Source: Aliarcobacter sp. (lineage in GTDB: Bacteria > Campylobacterota > Campylobacteria > Campylobacterales > Arcobacteraceae). From it: DNA of 41,416 bases. A program made the position numbers and the translations under genes. Shown here piece by piece: positions 28,994 through 36,851 of the stretch. The notes under the pieces are model-generated. The model made no database searches. It was given only the letters and a program-made list of their open reading frames with translations, and had not been told where the DNA came from. How positions within the stretch are numbered: the stretch's first letter is position 1; the number at the start of each line of letters is the position of its first letter. The stretch is from NCBI GenBank assembly GCA_028681275.1, contig JAQUIV010000004.1, positions 1 through 41,416 of the forward strand, given 5' to 3'.

Positions 28994-30106
28994 ATGAGCA
29001 AATTTTTATATATTACAGATCAAGATGAATATGCAGACCATAGTTTTATCGGTCCATTATTCCAAAAATATTTAACTAAACATTTTGATATAAATACAAC
29101 ATTTTTTTCTAAAGACAAAGAAGATATTGAAATACAAGAAGATGGAAGAATCATTATTCCAGAAAAATCGAAACATCATATTTTAGAAGAGTTAGAAAAA
29201 CATGGAATAAATCTAAGTGAATATCAATTTGTAGTTGTTAGAAATAATACTGATTTATTAAAAGAGGTATTAAAACAAAAAGCAAAATATAACTTCAAAG
29301 TTGGTTTTAGACTCTCTTTTCCAAAAAGAATTGCAAAACTTGAAACAGATTTAGCAAACAATAAAAAATCAATTTTAGATGTAATAAGCAATAAAATTCA
29401 AACTTTTATGGAAGTTAATCTAATAAATGAATGTGATATTTTTCTTCCAACTTCATTTCAAATGAAAGATGATCATTTCAAAGATGTAAAAACAAGAACT
29501 TTTGTTATTCCATCGGCAATTGACCCTGATATTTTACATGAAAATATTCAACATGAGGGAAATGAAAAAAGATTTTTCTATGCTGGAACATTGGATAAAT
29601 TAAGAGAATTTGAAACTATTTTAGAAGCTTTTAGCAATATTCATAATTCAAACTTCAAACTAATGATTTCTACAAAAGACCCAGAATTTTTGGACCATCT
29701 ATTAATTGATTTTCCGAATTTAAAAGAAAACATTGAAATTTATGATGCAAAAACAAGAAAAGAGTTGTTAGAACTAATCGCACTTGCTGATGTTGGATTA
29801 TCTCCACTTCCAAATATTGCTTTATTTAATAGTTCAACTCCAATGAAAGTGCTTGATTATTACTCAAGTGCCGTTCCTTGTATTATGAGTGACAATGAAA
29901 ATAATGCTTCAATTTTTGAAGATAATGTTAGTGCTTGGTTTACAACTTTTGATAAAGAATCAATTCAGAAAAAACTTGAATATATAATTTCTCTGTCAAA
30001 AGATGAAGTTACACAAGTTGGTAAAAAAGGGCAAGAAAGACTTTTAGCTGTTAGAAACTACGAGAGAATTGCCGCTGATTTATCTCACCAATTAAATATT
30101 TTATAA
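28994..30106 (+). CDS. Glycosyltransferase, GT4-like (group 1)
   Basis: This 370-aa protein has a two-Rossmann GT-B layout. The C-terminal half has the expected order: VIPSAIDPDIL (about 172-182), FFYAGTLDKLREFETILEAF (about 194-213), then LIALADVGLSPLP and the acidic stretch around MKVLDYYSSAVPCIMSD (about 282-298), which correspond to the sugar-nucleotide-binding region. The N-terminal half is unlike common families, as is usual for the acceptor domain. No membrane segment is seen. AAAGGAG stands before the ATG. It is isolated from any obvious polysaccharide cluster, so donor and acceptor cannot be predicted. Confidence 0.75.
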   Translation: MSKFLYITDQDEYADHSFIGPLFQKYLTKHFDINTTFFSKDKEDIEIQEDGRIIIPEKSKHHILEELEKHGINLSEYQFVVVRNNTDLLKEVLKQKAKYNFKVGFRLSFPKRIAKLETDLANNKKSILDVISNKIQTFMEVNLINECDIFLPTSFQMKDDHFKDVKTRTFVIPSAIDPDILHENIQHEGNEKRFFYAGTLDKLREFETILEAFSNIHNSNFKLMISTKDPEFLDHLLIDFPNLKENIEIYDAKTRKELLELIALADVGLSPLPNIALFNSSTPMKVLDYYSSAVPCIMSDNENNASIFEDNVSAWFTTFDKESIQKKLEYIISLSKDEVTQVGKKGQERLLAVRNYERIAADLSHQLNIL

Positions 30107-30126
30107 GAAGAATTTTCTTCTTATAA
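30101..30126 (+). terminator. Hairpin overlapping the glycosyltransferase stop
   Basis: TTATAAGAAGAA (30101-30112) and TTCTTCTTATAA (30115-30126) are exact reverse complements. The loop would need to open a few inner pairs. The tail is only moderately T-rich, so termination is probable but not certain. Confidence 0.55.
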
Positions 30127-30132
30127 TTTACC

Positions 30133-30171
30133 TTGATTTAAATCATTTATCAAAAAAATATTTTTTGATAA
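30133..30171 (+). promoter_or_regulatory. FNR/CRP-like box and adjacent palindrome before the HPP gene
   Basis: TTGATTTAAATCAT (30133-30146) fits the FNR-type pattern TTGATnnnnATCAA except for the last base. Directly after it, TTATCAAAAAA (30147-30157) and TTTTTTGATAA (30161-30171) form a perfect 11-base inverted repeat with a 3-base centre, ending 8 bases before the ATG. These look like control sites for the HPP gene. Confidence 0.45.
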
Positions 30172-30179
30172 CATGAAGC

Positions 30180-30743
30180 ATGAAAACTTTTTTACAACAA
30201 TTCAAAAAAACAAATTCTGAACCTTTAGAAAAATCAAACCTTTTTTGGTCATGGATTGGCTCATTTTTAGGAATACTTGCAATTTCATATTTTCATCGAG
30301 ATATTTTAGAAGATACAGATTTAACTTTGGTTATTGGTTCTTTTGGAGCAAGTGCTGTGTTAGTTTATGGAGCTGTAAATTCTCCTTTGGCACAACCTAG
30401 AAATCTTATTGGTGGGCATATAATATCTGCAATTATCGGAGTTATTTCTTTCAAACTATTTTCTGGAAATATTCTGTTTTGTTCAGCTTTTGCCGTTGCC
30501 ACTTCAATATTTTTAATGCAATTAACCCTAACTTTACATCCACCAGGTGGTGCAACTGCGCTAATTGCAGTTATTGGAAGTGAACAAATACATGAATTAG
30601 GTTTTTTATATGTTTTAGTTCCTGTAACAACGGGGGCTTTTATTTTATTAATAATCGCCGTTGTTGTAAATAACATCCCAAAACATAGATATTATCCTGA
30701 ATCTTTAAAAGATTACAATAGAAGATGGTTTAGTGATGAATAA
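30180..30743 (+). CDS. HPP-family integral membrane protein
   Basis: This 187-aa protein of the HPP family has four to five hydrophobic helices and the family's signature LHPPGGATALIAVIG (about 120-134). A conserved earlier block is LAQPRNLIGGHIISAI (about 70-85). Plant and cyanobacterial relatives transport nitrite; the bacterial role is generally unproven. The N-terminal ~25 residues are cytosolic and polar. There is no clear Shine-Dalgarno sequence before the ATG. Its promoter region carries an FNR-like site, which would fit control by oxygen or nitrogen oxides. The gene converges on recQ, with only 3 bases between the two stops. Confidence 0.8.
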   Translation: MKTFLQQFKKTNSEPLEKSNLFWSWIGSFLGILAISYFHRDILEDTDLTLVIGSFGASAVLVYGAVNSPLAQPRNLIGGHIISAIIGVISFKLFSGNILFCSAFAVATSIFLMQLTLTLHPPGGATALIAVIGSEQIHELGFLYVLVPVTTGAFILLIIAVVVNNIPKHRYYPESLKDYNRRWFSDE

Positions 30744-30746
30744 AAT

Positions 30747-32867
30747 TTATAACTCTTTTTTTAAATATTCATACAAATATAAATGTTGTCTTAACTCTTT
30801 AAAACTATCAAGTTTTAAGCCCTCTTCTATCCAAATTTTTATATTTTCTGGAATTTCCAACGGTTTTAAAAGTTCTTCTTTTTTCTCTTTTGAAATTTTT
30901 TCATGTTCAGTCAAAACTGTAATATGACCCAGAACTGAAGTTAATCCTAAATCTCTAATTTGAGCAATTTCTTCTACACTTTTTCCCTCGTTTAAAAGGT
31001 CAAAAGTTTCAAGATATGTTTTTGTAAGTTTTTTTAATGGCTCTTTATTTTCAAGTTTTTCTTTAAATTCCTCTTTTATCTCTTTAGATAAATTCAAAAA
31101 ACTCTCTCCATATTTTTCATATTTTACAAGTCCAACTCCATTTATTTCTAACATTTGCTCTTTTGAAATTGGAAGTTTATTTGCAAACTCTTTTAAAGTT
31201 TTATCCCCAAATATCACATAAGCTGGAACTTCGCTTTCTAAAGCTATTTCTCTTCTTAAGTTTCTAAATCTTTCATAGACTAACTCATCAAAACTTAGTT
31301 CTGTTTCTTCTTCTTGGATTTTTGAAGTAATTCCTAATTTATCACTATCAATAAAAAGTTTTTCTTTGCCTTTTAAAATCTCTAAACCTAAATTTGAAAT
31401 TTTTAAAACTCGAAATTCCCCTAAAACCAAAGCTTGAATGTCGATTAGTTTATCAGCAATTGCAATCCATTCATTTTTACTTTTATCAACTCCTAGATTA
31501 TAAACACTTAATTTATCATGTCCAAACTCTAAAAGTTTTTGATTCTTCGAACCTCTTAAAATATCAATAATATGATTTAATCCAAATCTTTGTTCACTTC
31601 TATAAATGGCACTTAGAAGTTTTTGAGCCTCAACACTCACATCAACCTGCTCCACTTCACCTTTTGTACAGTTATCACACAAAGTTTTACAAACTTCTAT
31701 TTCATCTTCAAAATATCCAGCAATCATCTTATGACGGCAATTATTGCTCACACAATATCTATACATAAACTCCAATTTATCAAGTCCCGTTTGCTTATAA
31801 CCATCATCAATAGCTTCTTCGATTTGGATTTTTCTTTTTACCTCATCAGATTTTGAATAAAGCATGTAAACATAAGACATTTCGCCATCACGCCCTGCTC
31901 GACCTATCTCTTGATAGTAATTTTCAAGAGTTTTAGGCAAAGATGTGTGAATTACAAAACGAATATTTGATTTATCAATTCCCATTCCAAAAGCGATAGT
32001 TGCAACTACAATATCTATTTTTTCATATACGAAATCATTAAAAACTTCATTTTTTCTATCATTACTAAGTCCCGCATGATAGGCTTTTGCGCTATATCCA
32101 CTTTCACTTAGGAACTCAGCTGTTGATTCTGCTTCTTTTCTTGTAAAAGTATAGATAATTCCACATAAACCTTTGTGGGTTTTTAGGAAGTTTAAAATTT
32201 GAGTTTTCCCATTTGCGATTCGTGGTTCAACTTTTATATCAAGATTATCTCTTACAGTTTTTGCACGAAAATGTCTTGGGTTTTGTAAATTCAGACTTTG
32301 TGATATATCAGCTTCAACTTTTTTTGTGGCAGTTGCAGTAAATGCGCAAATTGATGTATTTGGGAAAAATCTTTTTAATCTATCAAGATTTCTATATTCA
32401 GCCCTAAACTCATGTCCCCACGCACTTACACAGTGCGCTTCATCAATTACAAAATAGTTTATATTTATTCGCTGTAAAACTGAAACAAACTCATTTGAAG
32501 TGAACCTTTCAGGTGCAACATAAATAAATTTCAACTCCCCATTTAAAAGCTTTTGTAAAGTGAAACTATTTTCATCATTTGAAGTAGCAGAACTTATCAT
32601 TTCAGCACTAATATTCAAATCATTAAGGGCTTTTATCTGGTCTTGCATAAGTGCAATAAGAGGGGAAATTACAACCGTAGTTCCATTCATAAGTAAAGTT
32701 GGAAGCTGATAACAAAGTGATTTTCCGCCACCTGTTGGCAAAATCGTCAAAACATCTTGTTTAGCAAGAATCGTATCAACAACCTCTTCTTGGAAACTTC
32801 TAAAATGCTCGTGACCGAAAATATCTTTTAGTATTTGGTATTTTTTATTCATTTGGGATGGTATCAT
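30747..32867 (-). CDS. recQ: RecQ-type DNA helicase
   Basis: This ATP-dependent 3'-5' DNA helicase for recombination and repair is 706 aa, longer than E. coli RecQ (609 aa). Domains in order: helicase core with Walker A LPTGGGKS (43-50) and DEAH (142-145), motif V/VI block ATIAFGMGIDKSNIRF and QEIGRAGRDGE (319-329), zinc-binding cysteines around 372-400 (YCVSNNC, CKTLCDNC), winged-helix RQC (about 410-510) and HRDC (about 528-595). An extra C-terminal helical domain (about 610-706) has a helix-turn-helix-like pattern (EIAQIRDLGLTSVLGHI). The start is uncertain: ATG codons at residues 1 and 6 both lack a clear ribosome binding site. Confidence 0.93.
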   Translation of the reverse strand: MIPSQMNKKYQILKDIFGHEHFRSFQEEVVDTILAKQDVLTILPTGGGKSLCYQLPTLLMNGTTVVISPLIALMQDQIKALNDLNISAEMISSATSNDENSFTLQKLLNGELKFIYVAPERFTSNEFVSVLQRININYFVIDEAHCVSAWGHEFRAEYRNLDRLKRFFPNTSICAFTATATKKVEADISQSLNLQNPRHFRAKTVRDNLDIKVEPRIANGKTQILNFLKTHKGLCGIIYTFTRKEAESTAEFLSESGYSAKAYHAGLSNDRKNEVFNDFVYEKIDIVVATIAFGMGIDKSNIRFVIHTSLPKTLENYYQEIGRAGRDGEMSYVYMLYSKSDEVKRKIQIEEAIDDGYKQTGLDKLEFMYRYCVSNNCRHKMIAGYFEDEIEVCKTLCDNCTKGEVEQVDVSVEAQKLLSAIYRSEQRFGLNHIIDILRGSKNQKLLEFGHDKLSVYNLGVDKSKNEWIAIADKLIDIQALVLGEFRVLKISNLGLEILKGKEKLFIDSDKLGITSKIQEEETELSFDELVYERFRNLRREIALESEVPAYVIFGDKTLKEFANKLPISKEQMLEINGVGLVKYEKYGESFLNLSKEIKEEFKEKLENKEPLKKLTKTYLETFDLLNEGKSVEEIAQIRDLGLTSVLGHITVLTEHEKISKEKKEELLKPLEIPENIKIWIEEGLKLDSFKELRQHLYLYEYLKKEL

Positions 32868-32893
32868 AGTTTGAGTTAAGGAGTTATGTAAGA

Positions 32894-32929
32894 TAAAAAA
32901 ATATTGAGGGTAAAATAATATACCCTCAA
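32894..32929 (-). terminator. Intrinsic terminator after the coiled-coil gene
   Basis: On the minus strand TTGAGGGTA (32929-32921) pairs with TACCCTCAA (32912-32904) and is followed by a run of T. It closes the BON/coiled-coil pair, transcribed leftwards. The recQ start lies just beyond. Confidence 0.8.
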
Positions 32930-32982
32930 ATAGAGTTATTGTTTCGTTTCATTTTAGGAGGTTGAAATTTTTTTTAATAACA

Positions 32983-33255
32983 CTAACTCATTGCTAAATG
33001 AGTATTTATTGCAATAAAAGTTTCATCAATAGCTTTTTTATCAGCTTCGAATTCTTCTTTTCTAGCTTTGCAGAATGCTTCTAATTTTGTTTTTGCTTCT
33101 TTTATCTTTAATTCTGCGCTTTCTATTTGCTTATCTAATTTTCTATTGGCATCCGCATCAAATTCAGAAGTTAAATTTTTTAGTTCGCGTAAATTTACTT
33201 CATACTTATCTAATTCAGCCTGTTTTTCTTGTTGATATAGTTCTTTATCATTCAT
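32983..33255 (-). CDS. Small coiled-coil protein, sll1863-like
   Basis: This 90-aa, fully hydrophilic, Lys/Glu-rich product would form one or two long helices (heptad-like spacing from about residue 5 to 75). It resembles the sll1863-type stress-response coiled-coil proteins in size, opening (MNDKELYQQEKQAELDKY) and composition; this is by eye only. The frame is open further upstream to an ATG at 33360, but that start overlaps the BON gene end and adds an unlikely stretch. The ATG at 33255 has AAGGAT 5 bases upstream and is preferred. It follows the BON-domain gene by about 97 bases and precedes a terminator. A cytosolic stress role is possible. Confidence 0.65.
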   Translation of the reverse strand: MNDKELYQQEKQAELDKYEVNLRELKNLTSEFDADANRKLDKQIESAELKIKEAKTKLEAFCKARKEEFEADKKAIDETFIAINTHLAMS

Positions 33256-33352
33256 TCTAAATCCTTTTTTAATTAAGAAGGGAACTCTTATTAAACATGG
33301 AGTAACTAGTTTTGATTTACTCTCATCACTATGTTCAAGTATACTAATATTA

Positions 33353-33922
33353 TTATTCAACTGTCATATTGTTAATAACTTTTTTAACACCTTCAACATC
33401 TTCAACAATTTTACTTACAAGTTCTTTTTCAGCTTTATTTTTAGCTTTTCCACTAACAGTAACTACTAAATCAGTAGTTGTAACAGAAGTTCTTAAAGCT
33501 CCAGTTGCAGCATGTAAAGTTAATGCCATTTTTACTTTTGTAGTAATAGCTGAATCTTCAAGCCTTTCCCCTACGGTGCTTGTTTGTTCATTAATTACTT
33601 TCATCTCATTTTGAACACTTTTAACTCCTTGAACAGATGCCGCAACTTTTGTAGTCATATCTCTTTCAGTATTATCCTGAACAGTACCTTGAAGAAGTAC
33701 AACACCATTAGTAGTTGTAACATCTGTTCCTAAAGTAGCTGTTGAAGAATCTTTCATTAATGCCATTTTTACTTGGGTAGTAATAACGGTATCATCAATC
33801 TTTTCTCCAATAGTAGATTCAGATTTTGTTGTGTTTGGAACTTCTGTTGCTAGAAGAGGAACTGTATTTACGATTAAAACGGTAGCAACTACTGCTGCTT
33901 TTAAAAATTTACCTTGTTTCAT
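33353..33922 (-). CDS. OsmY-like periplasmic protein with two BON domains
   Basis: This 189-aa protein has a signal peptide (hydrophobic core AAVVATVLIVNTVPLLA, about residues 9-25, cleavage probably after LLA or nearby). Two BON repeats follow, about 37-108 and 113-189. Each begins with a GE+(I/L)(D)D..ITT.VKMAL block (GEKIDDTVITTQVKMAL and GERLEDSAITTKVKMAL) and contains a TTTxxVVxxxG strand. BON proteins such as OsmY bind membrane surfaces and protect the envelope under osmotic or stationary stress. AAAGGA stands 7 bases before the ATG. A plausible -10 box lies about 35 bases further upstream. Confidence 0.88.
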   Translation of the reverse strand: MKQGKFLKAAVVATVLIVNTVPLLATEVPNTTKSESTIGEKIDDTVITTQVKMALMKDSSTATLGTDVTTTNGVVLLQGTVQDNTERDMTTKVAASVQGVKSVQNEMKVINEQTSTVGERLEDSAITTKVKMALTLHAATGALRTSVTTTDLVVTVSGKAKNKAEKELVSKIVEDVEGVKKVINNMTVE

Positions 33923-33956
33923 AATTCTTTCCTTTGTGTCTATCTTAAGACAAGTC

Positions 33957-33962
33957 AGTATA
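33957..33962 (-). promoter_or_regulatory. Putative -10 box of the BON-domain gene
   Basis: The minus strand reads TATACT here, about 35 bases before the BON ATG, with no convincing -35. The 181-base gap (33923-34103) otherwise holds an imperfect palindrome TTTAAG-GAATT-CTTAAA (34003-34019) and no gene. Confidence 0.35.
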
Positions 33963-34103
33963 GTCCTATTAATGTTAAAAGGAAGCTTAAATCAATCACT
34001 TATTTAAGGAATTCTTAAATTAAACTGTTATTTAGGTTAAAAAAAGTCTCCAAAAGGACAAAGGGAAGGTTTATTTATACAAAACTATTATTTTAAAATA
34101 TCT

Positions 34104-34631
34104 TCAACTTTTATAAGCTTCGTAAAAAAAACTCCCAAGTGCAGACATAAAAGAGTTATGAACTTCATTTGCTTTGATTTTTTTTCCTAAAAATTCTAAA
34201 TCTTTTGTTGTACAAGCATCATGCACAACGGTACAATCAAATCCTAAATCAAAAGCTGCTCTTGTGGTTGAGTCTATACACATATGGCTCATCATTCCAC
34301 AGATTACTAACTCTTTTATATTTTGTGTTCTAAGTTCATTTTCTAGCTTTGTTTTTAAAAAGCTATTTGGAAAGTTTTTTTCTATGATGATTTCATTTTC
34401 AAGTGGTTTTACATTTTCATGTATTTTTACACCTTTTGTATTTGGTAAAAAGTATTTTGCACCTTCTCTTAAATTTATATGTTGAACATGAAATATTGGC
34501 ATAGAATTTTTTCTAAAATATTCCAATAACTCTTTTGCTTTTAAACTAGCTTCCATTGGATTTACCAACTCACAATTTCCACCTTGGAAATAATCATTTT
34601 GAATATCTATAATAATTAATGCTTTACTCAT
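34104..34631 (-). CDS. Isochorismatase-family cysteine hydrolase
   Basis: This 175-aa cytosolic hydrolase of the isochorismatase-like group (related to nicotinamidase) has the catalytic triad visible: Asp9 in IIIDIQNDYF, Lys84 in IEKNFPNSF and Cys117 in GMMSHMCIDS. The conserved cis-peptide region precedes the Cys. The substrate is unknown; such enzymes hydrolyse amides such as nicotinamide or remove carbamoyl groups, among others. Its start overlaps the stop of the tautomerase gene by 4 bases, so both are made from the TetR-type promoter at about 35055-35084. The pairing suggests breakdown or detoxification of a small ring or amide compound, but this is inference. Confidence 0.85.
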   Translation of the reverse strand: MSKALIIIDIQNDYFQGGNCELVNPMEASLKAKELLEYFRKNSMPIFHVQHINLREGAKYFLPNTKGVKIHENVKPLENEIIIEKNFPNSFLKTKLENELRTQNIKELVICGMMSHMCIDSTTRAAFDLGFDCTVVHDACTTKDLEFLGKKIKANEVHNSFMSALGSFFYEAYKS

Positions 34632-35014
34632 AAGATTTTACTTTGAATATATCTGTACTCTTGTGTTAATCCTTCAAATCCCCAAGAATCTCCATCTACT
34701 TCATCTATTACAATATAACTAGCAGGAGTTATTTCTCTTAATAATCCTTGAAAGTCGTTATAACACTTTTTTATATAGTTTGCTTTTTGCTCTTTTGTAT
34801 TTGTACCTTTTGTGATTTTTATATCCAAATAAAAAGTAACACAATTTTTTCCACCAACACTCCAATTATTTTGTGGAACAAACTCAACTAAAACAGAAGT
34901 TACATCTGCTTTTTTATTTAAAATAGTTGTTGTATTTTCTAACACAATATCGACAATTTTTTCTCTTAATTCATCACTTTCTTTTGCATTTAGTTTTACA
35001 TTTATATAAGGCAT
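34628..35014 (-). CDS. Tautomerase-superfamily protein
   Basis: The mature N-terminus would be Pro (MPYINVKLNAKES), the catalytic residue of the 4-oxalocrotonate tautomerase/MIF superfamily. At 128 aa it is double the classic 62-residue tautomerase, consistent with two tandem beta-alpha-beta units (about 2-65 and 66-128), the second without an N-terminal Pro. SVLVEFVPQNNWSVGG matches the first unit's late strand. AAGGAT lies 5 bases before the ATG. It is the first gene of a two-gene operon with the cysteine hydrolase and sits directly under two palindromic operators. Substrate unknown. Confidence 0.8.
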   Translation of the reverse strand: MPYINVKLNAKESDELREKIVDIVLENTTTILNKKADVTSVLVEFVPQNNWSVGGKNCVTFYLDIKITKGTNTKEQKANYIKKCYNDFQGLLREITPASYIVIDEVDGDSWGFEGLTQEYRYIQSKIL

Positions 35015-35033
35015 TTTAAATCCTTTAATTTTA

Positions 35034-35049
35034 TTGACTAATCAGTCAA
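35034..35049. promoter_or_regulatory. TetR-type operator 1
   Basis: This site is the palindrome TTGACTAATCAGTCAA, six matched bases on each side of a four-base centre. It lies just downstream of the predicted -10 box (35055-35060), around the transcription start, a position suited to repression. Confidence 0.75.
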
Positions 35050-35054
35050 GTAAA

Positions 35055-35084
35055 ACTATAACAAAATCTTAACTAATTAGTCAA
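35055..35084 (-). promoter_or_regulatory. Promoter with TetR-type operator 2 for tautomerase-hydrolase genes
   Basis: On the minus strand, -35 TTGACT (35084-35079) and -10 TATAGT (35060-35055) are 18 bases apart, a good sigma-70 promoter. The -35 lies within a second palindrome TTAACTAATTAGTCAA (35069-35084), one base different from its reverse complement at the paired positions and nearly the same as operator 1. Two operators straddling the promoter suggest tight repression. Confidence 0.75.
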
Positions 35085-35106
35085 GATTAAAAAAGAAAAT
35101 TATGAT

Positions 35107-35673
35107 TTATTTTAAAGAGTTTAAAAATAGTTCTAATTGAGAGATACAAGTTTGAAAATAATTTCCATCTTGTGATTTTTTTGCAGTTCCTAAACATCCT
35201 TCTATTGAAGCCACTACAAACATAGCTAAAGCTTTTGTATCATTATGTTTTATTTCACCTTTTTTTATGGCTTTATTTAAAACTTCTTCAATAATATTTT
35301 CAAATCTAATATATACTTTTTCTAAAGCTACTTTAAAATCTTCATCAATAGGAGATAACTCTTGCATAAGATTATTTAATTTACATCCACAAGTAAAATC
35401 AAAATTTTTTCTATCTTTTATTAATTTTAAGAGTTCCTCACAAATATTTTTTTCATATTTCAGTAAAACTCCATATTTATCTTCTATGTAAGAATTTATT
35501 CTTTCATTTACAACAGCAAGTCCTAACTCTTTTTTTGACTTAAAAAAGTGATACATAGAACCTTTGTTCATTGAAGCTTGTTTTAAAATTTTATCTATTG
35601 AAGTTGCTGTATATCCATTTTGGTAAATCTCATTAAAAGCGACTTCTAGTAGTTTTTCTCTTGGGTTATTCAT
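35107..35673 (-). CDS. TetR/AcrR-family regulator
   Basis: This 188-aa one-component repressor has a typical N-terminal TetR DNA-binding domain (about 6-52): LLEVAFNEIYQNGYTATSIDKIL then the recognition part SMNKGSMYHFFKSKKEL, quoted in two pieces. The C-terminal helical ligand domain resembles AcrR-like TetR_C families. It is encoded directly upstream of the tautomerase-hydrolase pair, and its likely operators lie in the gap between them. The ribosome binding site is weak (AGAGAAA). Its own start is only 21 bases after the L,D-transpeptidase gene, so it may be transcribed with that gene. The inducing ligand is unknown. Confidence 0.9.
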   Translation of the reverse strand: MNNPREKLLEVAFNEIYQNGYTATSIDKILKQASMNKGSMYHFFKSKKELGLAVVNERINSYIEDKYGVLLKYEKNICEELLKLIKDRKNFDFTCGCKLNNLMQELSPIDEDFKVALEKVYIRFENIIEEVLNKAIKKGEIKHNDTKALAMFVVASIEGCLGTAKKSQDGNYFQTCISQLELFLNSLK

Positions 35674-35694
35674 GATTTCTCTTTTTTATATTTC

Positions 35695-36681
35695 TTATTT
35701 CAAAATAACTTTAACATCATTCAAACTTTTCAGATTTGCAAATTGATTTAAAAAAGTTGCTAGTTGTAAAACTTCGCCATTTTTCATTCTAATACATCCA
35801 GCTGATTCGTTTGTTCCTATTGTTTTTTCATTTAAGGTTCCATGTATTCTAAATGTATTTTTTCCATCAACTTCATGGGTTAAATTTATTTTTGCAGCGC
35901 CCATATAGTTGTATTTATCACCTGGAAGAACCATTGAAGGAAGATTTATTCCTCTTTTTTTAAAACTTTTTATTGTATCAGCAGTTGGGTACCAAATAGG
36001 ATTTAACGAAATTTTAGTCACTTTTCCAGCACCAAAAGGTTTTTTTACATCATCTTTTCCTGTTGATACTTTATATGTTTTTAAATCTTTTAATTGATTA
36101 TCAACTTTTCCTTTTACTGTCATCAAATTACTTACAGAATCAACTTCAATTAAAATCTGTTCATATGAAGCTACATTTGTTAAAAGATTAGAAGAGTTGT
36201 CTTTTTTTATCTCTTTTATTTCAACAACTTTTTTGGTTGGCACTTTTTCAATTTTTTCAATTTTTTCTACTTTGTCTACCTTTGGTTCTTCTTTTTGAAA
36301 AGTCGGTTTTTCTATCTTCTCATCTTTTTCAATCTCTTGGCTAGATTCTATTAATTCATCTGTTTTTTCAATTTTTACAGGTTTTAGAGCTTCAACTTTT
36401 GTTTGTTTTTTTTCATCAGCCTTATCGAACTCTTCCATACTTATTTGTTTTAATTCTTCAATATATTTTAACTCTTCTTTAGTATAAACTATTGGTTTAT
36501 TAACTCTTTTAGGTAGTTCTTCAGCAAGTTTTTGTCCTGCAGAAAAAGGATATGAATTTACTAATTTTAACTCTTCAATTTTTGGATTAGTTGATACTAA
36601 TTCTAATTCAGGTTTTGTAGATGCATACATAAATAAACTAGTTGTGAATATTAATAATAAAGGCAACACTTTTTTTATCAT
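35695..36681 (-). CDS. L,D-transpeptidase (YkuD domain), exported
   Basis: This envelope enzyme acts on peptidoglycan, 328 aa. Residues 1-20 form a signal peptide or anchor (hydrophobic core LPLLLIFTTSLFMYA). Residues about 60-165 are a Lys/Glu-rich, low-complexity linker with repeated VEKIEKIEK units, long enough to span the periplasm. The YkuD domain covers about 174-327, with the catalytic His280 (RIHGT) and Cys296 in SAGCIRM (293-299). The usual motif is HGCxR; here Ala294 replaces the His before Gly-Cys. In this phylum, similar enzymes also trim peptide stems to set cell shape. It could crosslink 3-3 bonds or attach proteins. The start has no close Shine-Dalgarno sequence. Confidence 0.85.
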   Translation of the reverse strand: MIKKVLPLLLIFTTSLFMYASTKPELELVSTNPKIEELKLVNSYPFSAGQKLAEELPKRVNKPIVYTKEELKYIEELKQISMEEFDKADEKKQTKVEALKPVKIEKTDELIESSQEIEKDEKIEKPTFQKEEPKVDKVEKIEKIEKVPTKKVVEIKEIKKDNSSNLLTNVASYEQILIEVDSVSNLMTVKGKVDNQLKDLKTYKVSTGKDDVKKPFGAGKVTKISLNPIWYPTADTIKSFKKRGINLPSMVLPGDKYNYMGAAKINLTHEVDGKNTFRIHGTLNEKTIGTNESAGCIRMKNGEVLQLATFLNQFANLKSLNDVKVILK

Positions 36682-36851
36682 TGTTTTATATAATTCCCCA
36701 TTTCCATAATTGCATTATTTTACCCTTTAATTCTTATAAATTCGCAAAATAATTTAAAATATCCAAGCTTAAATCCCAAATTTTATGTTATAAAATAATA
36801 AATATGCTAAACTTCCACATTAATTTAAATCCGTTATTATAAGGAATATTT

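Noticed and set aside
33256-33360. 35-residue N-terminal extension of the coiled-coil gene
   Set aside because: It would overlap the BON gene end, has non-helical composition unlike the rest, and the ATG at 33255 has AAGGAT upstream.
36160-36360. Tandem repeat in the L,D-transpeptidase gene as a mobile or CRISPR-like repeat
   Set aside because: The short AATTTTTTC-type repetition simply encodes the Lys/Glu-Ile linker and has no spacers.
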